64,000 nucleotides of DNA from an uncultured Flavobacteriaceae bacterium (GCA_943842625.1 CALTCK010000002.1:124001-188000); one strand, 5' to 3'; positions 1 through 10,255 are shown, counted from the stretch's first letter. Numbers and translations: made by a program. Notes: generated by a model from the sequence alone, not told the origin.

Positions 1-1175
1 CTTTTAGGTTAAAATGATCACTGGCATTTGCAACATCTATGGTTTTTTCTTGCTTAGTGAACAAATCGATGGTCTCTTTTTTCATACTATAGGCTTGATT
101 AGTAATTTGCCCTATAAATACAAAATAAGAGGCTTCCTCATCGGTAATTGAATATCGAGCCATTAATTTTTGCTTGGATTCACTTATATATTCTCTGTCA
201 AATGCTTCTATTTGAATTTCAATTTTAAGTAACTCTCTATTTAATAACATCTTAGATATATTGCTCAACACAAAATCATCTTCGTATTGCCAAGATTTCA
301 TTGCAGAAATTATATCATTATCATCTAAATTCGCAAATTCATTGAGAATTTCGCTGTTAATTGATTTTTTAGTAATCGAACAATTTAGGAAAAAACTTAA
401 ATGTTTACTAGCATTAATAACCACTCCGTTAGTAACTAAATATTTTGCTCTTTTTAGGAGTCTAGTCAATAATTGTTCAGCAACTAAACTTGTCTTATGT
501 AAATATACTTGCCAATACATTAATCTTCGGGCAATAATAAATTTTTCAACAGAGTAAATACCTTTTTCTTCAACCACCAGTTTATCCTCCACTACATTTA
601 ACATACTTATTAATCGCTCCGAATTAATTGAACCCTCTGAAACTCCAGTGTAGAAACTATCACGCTTTAAATAATCTAGACGATCCATATCTAATTGTCC
701 TGAAATTAATTGATAAAAAAAGTTTCTATGGTAATTATCACTGAAAATTTGGATTGCCAATGTTAATCTGTTGTTAAATTCTTTATTGAGTTCAGACATA
801 AATAACAATGAAATTGACTCATGATCTATGCCCTCAACAATACTATGTTCCATAGCGTGAGAAAAAGGGCCGTGACCTATATCGTGAAGTAATATGGCTA
901 TATACAACGCTTCGGATTCTTCAGCAGAAATTTTTACACCTTTAAATACAAGGGTTTGAACCGCTTTTTGCATTAAATGCATCGCTCCAATAGCATGTTG
1001 AAATCGAGTGTGATGAGCTCCTGGATAAACCAGATACGACATTCCCATCTGAGAAATTCTCCTCAACCTTTGAAAAAACCGATGCTCTATAAGCTCAAAA
1101 ATGATTGAGCTAGGTATGGTAATAAAACCATAGATTGGATCGTTAATTATTTTAAGCTTGTTCTGGGAATTCAAA
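1..1175 (-). CDS. HD-domain phosphohydrolase (dNTP triphosphohydrolase-like), 3' end beyond window
   Basis: Reverse-strand translation reads LNSQNKLKIINDPIYGFITIPSSIIFELIEHRFFQRLRRISQMG...AILLHDIGHGPFSHAMEHS; HD motif present; apparent TTG start at 1175; absent from the ORF track because it runs off the edge. Confidence 0.85.
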
Positions 1176-1272
1176 ATAATTTTTTTTAATTTTTAATATA
1201 GCTATTAAAGAATGACTAAATTATTTTTGTATTTAAGAATAAAGTCTTTAATTTAAAAACAAATATACATAT

Positions 1273-2820
1273 ATGAGTGAAATAAAAGTACTTTGGGTCG
1301 ATGATGAAATAGAATTATTAAAGCCACATATCATTTTTCTTGAAAAAAGGGATTATAACGTTACAAAAGCTTTGAGTGGAACTGAAGCTCTCGAAGAAAT
1401 AAAAAAACAGAATTTTGATATTGTGTTTCTTGACGAAAACATGCCAGGTCTCACTGGAATTGAAACTTTGGCAGAAATAAAAGAATATCAAGTAAATCTG
1501 CCTGTGGTAATGATAACTAAAAGTGAAGAGGAATATATAATGGAAGAAGCTATTGGATCCAAAATTGCTGATTACCTTATAAAACCTGTTAATCCAAACC
1601 AAATATTATTAAGCTTAAAAAAGAATCTTGATCTAACGAGACTTGTTTCTGAAAAAACAACCTCTTCATATCAGCAAGAATTTAGAAAAATTACTACTGA
1701 ATTGTCAATGATCAACAGCCATGAAGAATGGATTGAAATGTACCAAAAACTTGTTTATTGGGAATTAGAACTTGAAAATATTGATGATTCTGGTATGTTT
1801 GAAATTCTAGAGTCTCAAAAGAACGAGGCTAATATTCAGTTTTGTAAGTTTATCGATAAAAGTTACCCTAAATGGTTTAACTCAGAGGAAGGCAATCCAA
1901 CTCTATCTCACACCTTATTTAAAAATAAAGTTTTACCGGTAATTGAAAAACAAAAAACACTATTTGTAGTAATAGACAATTTAAGATATGATCAATGGAA
2001 AGCTTTTGAACCTTTCTTAAATAGCAGTTTTAAAAAAGATACTGAAGAACTCTATTACAGTATTTTACCAACTGCAACTCAGTATGCAAGAAATTCTATA
2101 TTTTCTGGTTTAATGCCAAGTGAAATGGAAAAATTACATCCTGATTTTTGGTTAAATGATACAGACGAGGGTGGTAAAAATATGTTTGAAAAAGATTTTT
2201 TGGAAGCTCAATTACAAAGACTTGGCAAAACCCTTAATTGGAGTTATCATAAAATATCAAGTTTAAGGCAAGGAAAAAAATTATCTCATAATTTTAGATC
2301 TTATAAAAATAATGAACTGATTGCAGTAGTTTATAATTTCGTAGACATGCTTTCTCACTCCAAGACTGAGATGGAGGTTATAAAAGAATTGGCTTCTACT
2401 GATAAATCCTATAGATCTTTGACTCAAAGCTGGTTTAAAAACTCTCCATTATTAGATATTATTCAACAAGCATCATCTTTGGGGTTTAAATTAATAATTA
2501 CAACAGATCATGGAACAATTAATGTAAAATATCCGACCAAAGTTATTGGAGATAAAAATATTAGTTCCAACTTAAGATATAAAACAGGAAAAAGTCTTTC
2601 CTATGAAGAAAAAGATGTTTTAGTTTCAAAAGATCCAAAAAAAATTCATTTACCGGCAATTAATATGAGTAGTTCTTTCATTTTTGCAAAAAGTGATATG
2701 TTTTTCGCATATCCCAATCGGTATAATCATTTTGTTAGCTACTATAAAAACACCTATCAGCACGGTGGCGTATCTATGGAAGAAGTTATGATTCCTTTTA
2801 TCGTTTTAGATCCTAAATAG
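1273..2820 (+). CDS. porX: PorX-like response regulator (CheY receiver + PglZ/alkaline phosphatase-like domain)
   Basis: N-terminal receiver (VLWVDDEIELLKPHIIFLEKRDY...DIVFLDENMPG), C-terminal PglZ domain (LFVVIDNLRYDQWK...ITTDHGT). Confidence 0.92.
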   Translation: MSEIKVLWVDDEIELLKPHIIFLEKRDYNVTKALSGTEALEEIKKQNFDIVFLDENMPGLTGIETLAEIKEYQVNLPVVMITKSEEEYIMEEAIGSKIADYLIKPVNPNQILLSLKKNLDLTRLVSEKTTSSYQQEFRKITTELSMINSHEEWIEMYQKLVYWELELENIDDSGMFEILESQKNEANIQFCKFIDKSYPKWFNSEEGNPTLSHTLFKNKVLPVIEKQKTLFVVIDNLRYDQWKAFEPFLNSSFKKDTEELYYSILPTATQYARNSIFSGLMPSEMEKLHPDFWLNDTDEGGKNMFEKDFLEAQLQRLGKTLNWSYHKISSLRQGKKLSHNFRSYKNNELIAVVYNFVDMLSHSKTEMEVIKELASTDKSYRSLTQSWFKNSPLLDIIQQASSLGFKLIITTDHGTINVKYPTKVIGDKNISSNLRYKTGKSLSYEEKDVLVSKDPKKIHLPAINMSSSFIFAKSDMFFAYPNRYNHFVSYYKNTYQHGGVSMEEVMIPFIVLDPK

Positions 2821-2843
2821 ATGTGCTTTTTAAAGCTAAATAT

Positions 2844-2876
2844 TTTGATATCAATCGGTAATAATTTGTATTTTTG
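2844..2876 (+). promoter_or_regulatory. Bacteroidota-type promoter for tsaE (TTTG-N21-TATTTTTG)
   Basis: TTTG at 2844-2847, TATTTTTG at 2869-2876, 12 bp before ATG 2889. Confidence 0.5.
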
Positions 2877-2888
2877 GAGCAAACTTCC

Positions 2889-3299
2889 ATGATGGAATTC
2901 AATTTTAATCTACAAGAACTTACCTTTGTTGCTAAAGAAATATTGCGAAATGTTCCAAATAAAACCTTACTATTTTATGGAACTATGGGAGTAGGAAAAA
3001 CTACCTTAATAAAAGAATTATCCAAACAATTAGGGGTTACAGATGTTATCAATAGTCCAACTTTTTCATTGGTCAATGAGTATGAAATAATAAAAGACAA
3101 AATATATCATTTTGATTTTTATAGAATAAAATCCGAGGAAGAAGCGCTAGATATAGGTATTGAAGAATATTTTTTTTCGGGACATTGGAATTTGATAGAA
3201 TGGCCTGAAAACATCAGCAATCTTCTACCACCAAATAGTACAAAAATTGAAATGAATAAAAATCAAAATGGTACTAGAACTTTAAACATAGTATTTTAA
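2889..3299 (+). CDS. tsaE: tRNA threonylcarbamoyladenosine biosynthesis ATPase TsaE
   Basis: Walker A GTMGVGKTTLIKEL, SPTFSLVNEY, HFDFYR, LIEWPE. The track start 2874 is a TTG lying inside a TAnnTTTG promoter motif; ATG 2889 preferred. Confidence 0.93.
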   Translation: MMEFNFNLQELTFVAKEILRNVPNKTLLFYGTMGVGKTTLIKELSKQLGVTDVINSPTFSLVNEYEIIKDKIYHFDFYRIKSEEEALDIGIEEYFFSGHWNLIEWPENISNLLPPNSTKIEMNKNQNGTRTLNIVF

Positions 3300-3340
3300 A
3301 ATAATTTTATTTACGTAACTTAGTCCATATATACTAAATA

Positions 3341-4541
3341 ATGTCTAAAATTAAATCTCCATTTACCAAAGAACAACTTCTTCCCCAGGAAGAAACACTA
3401 GAGATTGTAAAGCAAAAAGGTGAACTTTTCATTGGATTACCCAAAGAAACTCATTTCCAAGAAAAAAGAATTTGTTTAACTCCAGATGCCATTGCCGCCA
3501 TAGTTGCTAATGATCATCGAGTTCTAATTGAAAAAGGAGCTGGAGAAAAAGCTGGATTTTCAGATTCAGATTATAGTGAAGCTGGTGCTGAGCTCACTGA
3601 CGATAAAAATAAAGTTTTTGGTTGTCCAATCATCCTGAAGGTCGAACCTCCGTCTTTAGACGAAATAGAGCTAATTAATCCCAAAACAATTTTAATAACG
3701 GCGCTTCAATTAAAAACACGTGATAAAGTATATTTTGAAGCATTAGTCAAAAAAGAAAATAACAGCACTGGCCTTTGAATTTATAAAAGATGAAGCTCAT
3801 AGTTATCCTGCAGTTAAAGCATTAAGCGAAATTGCTGGCACCGCATCGGTATTAATCGCCTCTGAGTTAATGGCCAATAACGAATTAAGCAACGGAATGC
3901 TTTTTGGTAATATAAGTGGTGTTCCTCCTGCTGAAGTTGTTGTTATTGGAGCAGGTACAGTTGGTGAATACGCAACAAGATCAGCACTTGGTTTAGGGGC
4001 CAATGTTAAAGTATTTGATACCTCAATTACGAGATTAAGAAATCTTCAAGTTAAAGTTGGAAGGCCTTTGTACACCTCTACTTTACAACCTAAATACCTT
4101 ATGAAAGCTTTAAGACGATGTGATGTAGCTATTGGAGCTTTAAAAGGAACGAATAGGGCTCCAGTAGTAGTAACCGAAGATATGGTGGAAAAAATGAAAA
4201 ATGGTGCCGTTATTATTGACGTAAGTATCGATATGGGAGGTTGTTTTGAAACTACTGAAATTACGAGTCATGATCAACCTACCAAAATCAAGTATGGGGT
4301 TATCCATTATGGTGTCCCTAATATTCCTGCCAGATATCCTAAAACTGCCTCCATTTCCATCAGTAATATCTTTACCCCATATCTTTTAAATATGGCTGAA
4401 TCTGGTGGTTTAGAAAATGCGATTAGATTTGATTCAGGTTTAAAAAATGGATTGTATTTTTACCGTGGAATTTTAACAAATAAAGCAGTAGCTGATTGGT
4501 TTGGTTTACCCTATAGCGATTTAAATATTCTATTGTTTTAA
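3341..4541 (+). CDS. Alanine dehydrogenase family protein, interrupted by a 1-nt frameshift at the A-run 3749-3754
   Basis: ORF 3341-3778 (GLPKETHFQEKRICLTPDAIAAI) continues in the +1 frame as KKKITALAFEFIKDEAHSYPAVKALSEIAGTASVLIASELMANNELSNG...GAGTVGEYATRSALGLGANVKVFD. Confidence 0.88.
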
Positions 4542-4581
4542 AAATAAAACGATTTCATACAAACTATTAACAAAATAACTA

Positions 4582-4974
4582 ATGAGTATTTTAAAAAGAT
4601 TTGCATTTTATTTTGGGGGCTTTGCAATCGGAATTGTTTTATTATTATTTTTTATTGGCGGTAGTGGAGCATCGTGTGAATTTGATTATAGTCCAAATGC
4701 TAGAGTATTAAAAAATATTCGAAATAAAGAACGGACACTAAGTTTAAAAAGCATAACTACTCTTAGGGAATATCAACTAGACACCTCTTTTATTTCTTTG
4801 GCTCTTACAGAGGGTAATGTGTTATTCTCAAAAAGCAATACCTCTTTAGATTCCTGCAAAATATATCAGATAGAATTCCCGACAGCAATTAAATCAAAAA
4901 CTAAATTGATCCATCTAACAATTGAAAATTGTAATAAAATAGCAATTGTGCAAGAAATTGAAATCAAAAAATAA
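4582..4974 (+). CDS. Small membrane-anchored conserved hypothetical protein (DUF4258-like)
   Basis: N-terminal TM segment FAFYFGGFAIGIVLLLFFIGG followed by SPNARVLKNIRNKERTLS. Confidence 0.6.
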   Translation: MSILKRFAFYFGGFAIGIVLLLFFIGGSGASCEFDYSPNARVLKNIRNKERTLSLKSITTLREYQLDTSFISLALTEGNVLFSKSNTSLDSCKIYQIEFPTAIKSKTKLIHLTIENCNKIAIVQEIEIKK

Positions 4975-4975
4975 G

Positions 4976-6148
4976 CTATAACTTTCTTCTTTGTTTTTCC
5001 TTTTTTATTAGCGAAAGTTCTCTGCTTGTTTGACCTGTAACTGAAGTATTTTCCTCAGCCCTCCTAATTAAATAAGGCATCACATCCTTGACTGGACCGA
5101 AAGGAATATATTTTGCAACACCATAGCCTAATTTAGCTAAATTAAATGTGATATGATCACTCATACCATAAAGTTGACCGAACCAAACTCTTGAGTCGTT
5201 TTTAGCAATTTTTTTTTCTTTCATTTGATGGATAGCTAAATAAGTACTTTCTTCATTATGAGTTCCAATGAATAATTCTATTTCACTTAAGTTATTTAAA
5301 ATATAATTTAAAACTTCGTTAAAACAATTGTCAGTAGCTTCTTTTGTTTCGCAAATTGGTGATTTATAGCCCATGGATTCAGCTCTTTCATTTTCCTTTT
5401 CAAGATAAGCTCCCCTTACTATTTTATATCCTAATTTATATCCATTGGCTAGAGCTTTTTTGTGTTCTGCTTTTAAGAAATCTAATCGATCCCAGCGATA
5501 ACATTGTAAAGTATTAAAAACGACTACCTTTTTCTGGTTGTATTTCGCCATTAAATCTGTACAGAGTTCGTCTGCAGCTCTCTGCATCCAGGACTCTTCA
5601 GCATCTATTAAAAGTTTAATATTTGCTTGTGAAGCGCTATTACTTGCAACATCAAATCTTTTCTTTACTTGTGACCACTCAATAACTTCTTGATTAGATA
5701 ATTCTATTTTTTCAGTAACCTTTTGAAATAATTCAAATCGTCCTAAACCAGAAGGTTTAAAGACAGAAAATGGCATAGCATTTTTAATTTTTGAAAAAGC
5801 CGTTAATTCAATAACTTTATTCAAAGTACTATTAAATTGTTTCTCTCCTTCCTTACCCTCAACTGAAAAATCCAATACAGATTTAACCCTTAATTTTGAA
5901 AGGCTCTCAACTACAGGCATACAGTCATTTTCATTGATACCACCACAAAAATGATCAAAAACAGTAGAACGAATTAAACCCTCTACAGGTAAGTTTGCAT
6001 TCAAAGCAAATTTAGTTACCGCAGTACCAATTTTTACTAGGGGTTCATTAGCTATCATTTTGAATAAAAAGTAAGCACGCTCAAGCTGAGAGTCACTTTT
6101 TAATTTAAAAGCAACTTCGGTATTTTCAAAAATAGAATCGATAGTCAT
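4976..6148 (-). CDS. Proline dehydrogenase
   Basis: DAEESWMQ, YKIVRGAYLEKE, FIGTHNEES, FGQLYGMSDHITFNLA, YIPFGPVKDVMPYLIRRAEEN. Confidence 0.93.
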   Translation of the reverse strand: MTIDSIFENTEVAFKLKSDSQLERAYFLFKMIANEPLVKIGTAVTKFALNANLPVEGLIRSTVFDHFCGGINENDCMPVVESLSKLRVKSVLDFSVEGKEGEKQFNSTLNKVIELTAFSKIKNAMPFSVFKPSGLGRFELFQKVTEKIELSNQEVIEWSQVKKRFDVASNSASQANIKLLIDAEESWMQRAADELCTDLMAKYNQKKVVVFNTLQCYRWDRLDFLKAEHKKALANGYKLGYKIVRGAYLEKENERAESMGYKSPICETKEATDNCFNEVLNYILNNLSEIELFIGTHNEESTYLAIHQMKEKKIAKNDSRVWFGQLYGMSDHITFNLAKLGYGVAKYIPFGPVKDVMPYLIRRAEENTSVTGQTSRELSLIKKEKQRRKL

Positions 6149-6270
6149 TGTGATGAAGAAATTTTAATTTGCTAAAAAAAAAGTACTAAAATATGCGATC
6201 CAAAGGTAATAAATTTTAAACTTTTTATTTGTTTTTAAAACTTATAATGAACAATATTTAAGCATTGAAA

Positions 6271-6302
6271 TTGGATTTAATCAATTTATATATTTAGCTT
6301 TG
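6271..6302 (+). promoter_or_regulatory. Bacteroidota-type promoter for aroB (TTG-N21-TAGCTTTG)
   Basis: TTG 6271-6273, TAGCTTTG 6295-6302, 29 bp before ATG 6331. Confidence 0.5.
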
Positions 6303-6330
6303 AGGTTTAAAAATAACCTATCATTAAAAT

Positions 6331-7410
6331 ATGAGAGAAATTATTAAAAATACAGGCTCGGTATATTTTAGTTCATCAAAGTGGGATATCTTAAATATTA
6401 AGATTAATGATTTAAAACCATCTACCATCTTTATTTTAGTAGATGCAAATACCTTAAAATATTGTTTAGCTTTTATGTTAAATAAATTAGAGCTAAAGGA
6501 CAATTATAAAGTGCTTGAGATACAAGTAGGTGAGGTAAATAAAAATATAAAAACATGTGAATATTTATGGAATCAATTATCTGAAAATAATGCCGATAGG
6601 CAAAGTCTATTGATCAATCTTGGCGGCGGAGTGGTTACTGATATAGGAGGTTTTGTGGCTTCCACCTTTATGAGAGGAATTCAATTTGTTAATATTCCAA
6701 CCACCTTATTAGCTATGGTAGACGCATCCATTGGAGGAAAAAATGGAGTTGATCTTGGAATTATAAAAAATCAAATAGGTGTAATTAACGATCCTGTTAT
6801 GGTTATAATCTGTAAAGAATTTTTAAATACCCTGCCAAAAAACCAAATTAAAGCTGGATATGCCGAAGTTATCAAACATGGCATCATTGATTCTAAAAGT
6901 TATTGGAATAAAATTAAAAATTTTAACGAATTAAATATTGACGAAATGGATGCTATTATTTGGGAATCGGTGTTAGTCAAAAATAACATCATCACCATTG
7001 ATCCATTTGAAAAAAACACAAGAAAAAAACTCAACTATGGGCATACTCTTGGACATGCTATTGAGTCTTACAGTATCGGTAAACATTCTTTGCCGTCTTT
7101 ACTTCATGGAGAAGCTATAGCGATTGGTATGGTACTAACTACCTACATTTCACATATTCAATGTGGTTTCCCAAAAGAAACGCTTACAGAAATAAGCAAT
7201 TATATTTTTAATAAATTTAAAAAAACTGAATTTAATCAAGATGATATTAAACACATCATCAAATTATTAAAACACGACAAAAAGAAACACGATAACAAAG
7301 TTTTGTTTGTTTTGTTAAATGATATCGGAAAACATCAACTAAACTGTGAAGTACCTAAAGATCTAATATTCGAAGCATTTGATTATTATAAAAATATAGA
7401 TCAAAGTTAA
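6331..7410 (+). CDS. aroB: 3-dehydroquinate synthase
   Basis: NLGGGVVTDIGGFVASTFMRGI, PTTLLAMVDASIGGKNGVD, NYGHTLGHAIE, HGEAIAIGM. Confidence 0.95.
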   Translation: MREIIKNTGSVYFSSSKWDILNIKINDLKPSTIFILVDANTLKYCLAFMLNKLELKDNYKVLEIQVGEVNKNIKTCEYLWNQLSENNADRQSLLINLGGGVVTDIGGFVASTFMRGIQFVNIPTTLLAMVDASIGGKNGVDLGIIKNQIGVINDPVMVIICKEFLNTLPKNQIKAGYAEVIKHGIIDSKSYWNKIKNFNELNIDEMDAIIWESVLVKNNIITIDPFEKNTRKKLNYGHTLGHAIESYSIGKHSLPSLLHGEAIAIGMVLTTYISHIQCGFPKETLTEISNYIFNKFKKTEFNQDDIKHIIKLLKHDKKKHDNKVLFVLLNDIGKHQLNCEVPKDLIFEAFDYYKNIDQS

Positions 7411-7415
7411 TTGAG

Positions 7416-7446
7416 GATAATTAGTCTTGATAATAGACCAATTATC
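7416..7446. terminator. Imperfect hairpin between convergent aroB and lrp-like genes
   Basis: GATAATTAGTCT-TGATAAT-AGACCAATTATC (one mismatch); little flanking poly-T. Confidence 0.35.
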
Positions 7447-7463
7447 AGCCCTTATTTTCGATA

Positions 7464-7940
7464 TTAAAATTCCTTGAAAATGGAATGCATTAATCGCTTC
7501 TTATCATTGATGCTTTCTTCGAGAGATATCATGGTTTCAGTTCGAGTAACTCCATCAATATCATCTAATTTATAAATAATATTTTTAGCTTGGCTGGTAT
7601 CTTTTGCTCTTATTTTACAAAAAATATTAAATCGACCCGTTGTAACATGCGCTACAGTAACAAATGGAATCTCACTTATACGTTCTAATACAAATTGTGT
7701 CTGAGAGGTTTTGTTAAGAAATATTCCTACGTAAGCGATGAAAGAATAACCTAATTTCTTATAGTCTAACGTAAGAGAAGACCCAGTAATTAATTTGACA
7801 TCTTCCATTTTTCTTACCCTAACATGAACTGTACCTGCCGAAATATTAAGCTTTTTAGCTATATCAGTAAAAGGCGTTCTAGTATTTTCAATTAACATGT
7901 CTAGAATCTTGTGGTCAGTATCGTCTAATTTAAATTTTGC
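7464..7940 (-). CDS. Lrp/AsnC family transcriptional regulator
   Basis: MAKFKLDDTDHKILDMLIENTRTPFTDIAKKLNISAGTVHVRVRKMED; track start 7964 is longer, 7940 ATG preferred. Confidence 0.9.
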   Translation of the reverse strand, partial: AKFKLDDTDHKILDMLIENTRTPFTDIAKKLNISAGTVHVRVRKMEDVKLITGSSLTLDYKKLGYSFIAYVGIFLNKTSQTQFVLERISEIPFVTVAHVTTGRFNIFCKIRAKDTSQAKNIIYKLDDIDGVTRTETMISLEESINDKKRLMHSIFKEF

Positions 7941-7979
7941 CATTTTTTTTATTGTAGAGCACAAATTTACTAACTAATA

Positions 7980-9143
7980 CTAAAACTCAAAACAATTTTT
8001 ATCGAAATATTTTAGTGATTCGTCTTTTTTATTACTGATAACTGAAATTACTGAGCCAATTTTAATAATATTTTGAGAATTCACTAACACATTCGTTAAA
8101 TTACCATCAATTTCTTTATGCCCAAACTTATTTTTAAGGTTGCCAATCTCTGTAAGAATTGGAATAAACTTAATTTCATTATGAACCAAAGACTCCTTAA
8201 ATTGAATAGCTAATGAAGTTTTTTCGAGTTCATTACCAATTAAAACATTTCTTAAAATAAAATCATAATAATTTTTTTTATTTTCTGGGATTTTAAAGTA
8301 ATCTTTATAAGATACAACATTAATTTTGGAGTCAGTTAAACCAAATAACGAAACAAAAGAATAAAACAAATATTTTCTTGTTTCCTCTCTTAGGTAATCA
8401 TTAGAAATATGACCTGCTTCAAATAAAATTACAGGTACCCCACTCAATTGAAAAAAGTCTCCAAAACAGTTGTGATTAAAGGTATCGTCATAACGACCAA
8501 TTTTCCCTTTTAAATGGCCCTCGAGATAGTTGTTGATTTTTACAATCATCTTCATCGCTTTTTTTCTTGATGAAGTAACCGTTCGCTCACTGTTTGAAGA
8601 GGGAGACAAAAAGGAAATTGTAGCCGGCAAACCAGATTCTAAACCAAAAATAGAACGTTGTCCATGTAAATTGAGACACAAATCGGGTTGGATAACTTTA
8701 AAAGCATTCATCAAAATAATACTCTCTGTTTGTGATAAATTTTGAGCATCTCGATTTAAATCGATACCATTCGCGTTTTTTCTTGTATATAAGCGTGCAC
8801 CATCAGGATTTAAAATCGGTATGACGTACAGAGTGTATTTCTTTTTAAAGCTTCTAATTTCGCCCTTAAAATCATTCGCTTTGGATAAAAATTTAAAAAA
8901 ATCAAATAATGCCTTGGTAGTTGTTGATTCGTTACCATGCATTTGAGACCAAGCAAAAACCTTAAAAGGTCCAGAACCAATTTCTACTAATGAAATTTCT
9001 TCTCCTAATTCAGAAACACCTAATTTAGATATGTTGAACTCTTTCTTGTAAATTTTATAAAGAGGCTTTAGGTGATCTAAATTGAGATATCTACCACTCA
9101 AATTTGATTCAAAACCATCAGAAAACCAATCTTCAATTTTCAT
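7980..9143 (-). CDS. M14-family zinc carboxypeptidase
   Basis: AWSQMHGNESTTTKAL (HxxE), NPDGARLYTRKNANGIDLNRD, LCLNLHGQ, FEAGH. Confidence 0.87.
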   Translation of the reverse strand: MKIEDWFSDGFESNLSGRYLNLDHLKPLYKIYKKEFNISKLGVSELGEEISLVEIGSGPFKVFAWSQMHGNESTTTKALFDFFKFLSKANDFKGEIRSFKKKYTLYVIPILNPDGARLYTRKNANGIDLNRDAQNLSQTESIILMNAFKVIQPDLCLNLHGQRSIFGLESGLPATISFLSPSSNSERTVTSSRKKAMKMIVKINNYLEGHLKGKIGRYDDTFNHNCFGDFFQLSGVPVILFEAGHISNDYLREETRKYLFYSFVSLFGLTDSKINVVSYKDYFKIPENKKNYYDFILRNVLIGNELEKTSLAIQFKESLVHNEIKFIPILTEIGNLKNKFGHKEIDGNLTNVLVNSQNIIKIGSVISVISNKKDESLKYFDKNCFEF

Positions 9144-9183
9144 ACTCTAAAAAGTTAATACACAAAGGTAATTAATGTATAGT

Positions 9184-9195
9184 TTACATTTGTAA
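9184..9195. repeat. 12-bp palindrome TTACATTTGTAA (copy 1), candidate operator
   Basis: Perfect palindrome, identical to 9395-9406; 14 bp upstream of a minus-strand TACCTTTG (9170-9163). Confidence 0.5.
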
Positions 9196-9394
9196 TATGT
9201 TTTGCTTTACAATATTGTTTACAATTGAAAACATATTTAATAGAAATTTCATAAGATATTAAACGGGAAAAATTTTTTTAATAAATATTATATAGTTTAC
9301 TATTAATCAATATATTATGTATTTTTAATAAAGTAAAAGATTAATATAAAAAGTATATTTTTTATAAAATATTCTTCTTTTAAAGTCTTATCAA

Positions 9395-9406
9395 TTACAT
9401 TTGTAA
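9395..9406. repeat. 12-bp palindrome TTACATTTGTAA (copy 2), overlaps putative -7 TACATTTG of the xre gene
   Basis: Perfect palindrome 29 bp before ATG 9435. Confidence 0.5.
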
Positions 9407-9434
9407 CTTTAAATTCTATTTTTACATTATTACA

Positions 9435-9839
9435 ATGGTAAACAGTACAGATTTCGGTATTAGACTTCAAAAAATACTTGATTATTATAATATTTCAGCT
9501 GCAGAATTATCAAATCAAATTAAGTTTAACAGATCCACTATTTCTCACCTCCTATCGGGCAGAAACAAACCTAGTTTAGATTTTGTAATGAGAATTCTAC
9601 AAAAATATCCAGAAGTGGAATTATACTGGTTATTAAACGGAAAAGGTTCTTTTCCTTCAATTGTAAAAAAATCAGCCCCTATTGATACAACTACAACTAG
9701 CGAAGCTATCAAAATTGAGTCTATTTTACCATCAAATAGACACTTGACTGAAGTAGCGTCTTGTTCATTAAATAATCCTGATGTGGATCAAATAGTGATA
9801 TTTTTTAAAGACGGAACATTTAAGTCCTATAAAAATTAA
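9435..9839 (+). CDS. XRE-family helix-turn-helix transcriptional regulator
   Basis: FGIRLQKILDYYNISAAELSNQIKFNRSTISHLLSGRNKPSLDFVMRILQKYPEVELYWLLNGKG. Confidence 0.9.
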   Translation: MVNSTDFGIRLQKILDYYNISAAELSNQIKFNRSTISHLLSGRNKPSLDFVMRILQKYPEVELYWLLNGKGSFPSIVKKSAPIDTTTTSEAIKIESILPSNRHLTEVASCSLNNPDVDQIVIFFKDGTFKSYKN

Positions 9840-9883
9840 AATATATCATTTAAAATTCAGAGTTTTGTATTAAAATAATCGAA

Positions 9884-10255
9884 ATGAGAATTTGTGTCAG
9901 TTTATGTTTTTTGTTACTAATTACAAGTTGCTACAGTCCTGAACGTAATTGTCAAGAATTTAAGACAGGTACTTTTTCCTACGAGGCCCTCGTTGGGACT
10001 GAGGTTCTCACTACAGTATTTGTAAGAACGGATACTTTAGAGATTGATTACTTTCAAAATAAGTCAGACACTTCCTCTATACGATGGATTAATGATTGTG
10101 AGTACATCGTACAAAAAATAAACCCAAAAAACAGGGCAGAACAAAAAGCAATTCACATGAAAATACTGACCACGCAAAATAACACTTATCTTTTTGAATA
10201 TAATATCGTCGGTGATTCTAAAAAACAGAAAGGAACTGCAAAAAAAATTAATTAA
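9884..10255 (+). CDS. Small lipoprotein of unknown function
   Basis: Lipobox-like LLLITSC near the N-terminus; short secreted protein; stop overlaps the next start (TAATG). Confidence 0.65.
   Translation: MRICVSLCFLLLITSCYSPERNCQEFKTGTFSYEALVGTEVLTTVFVRTDTLEIDYFQNKSDTSSIRWINDCEYIVQKINPKNRAEQKAIHMKILTTQNNTYLFEYNIVGDSKKQKGTAKKIN

Noticed and set aside
261-557. ORF 261-557 on the plus strand
   Set aside because: Antisense to the HD-domain phosphohydrolase that reads through 1175-1 on the minus strand.
1273-2820. PglZ domain as a hint of a BREX/Pgl phage-defence locus
   Set aside because: The PglZ domain is fused to a CheY receiver (PorX architecture) and none of the BREX partners (brxC, pglX, brxL etc.) are nearby; neighbours are housekeeping genes.
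3749-3759. A-AAA-AAG as a classical -1 programmed frameshift heptamer in alanine dehydrogenase
   Set aside because: The downstream frame is +1 relative to the first ORF, so -1 slippage would not restore the protein; an extra A (error) or transcriptional slippage fits better.
9435-9839. XRE regulator as the antitoxin of a toxin-antitoxin pair
   Set aside because: The adjacent small gene encodes a lipoprotein with a lipobox, 45 bp downstream, and has no toxin-like features.
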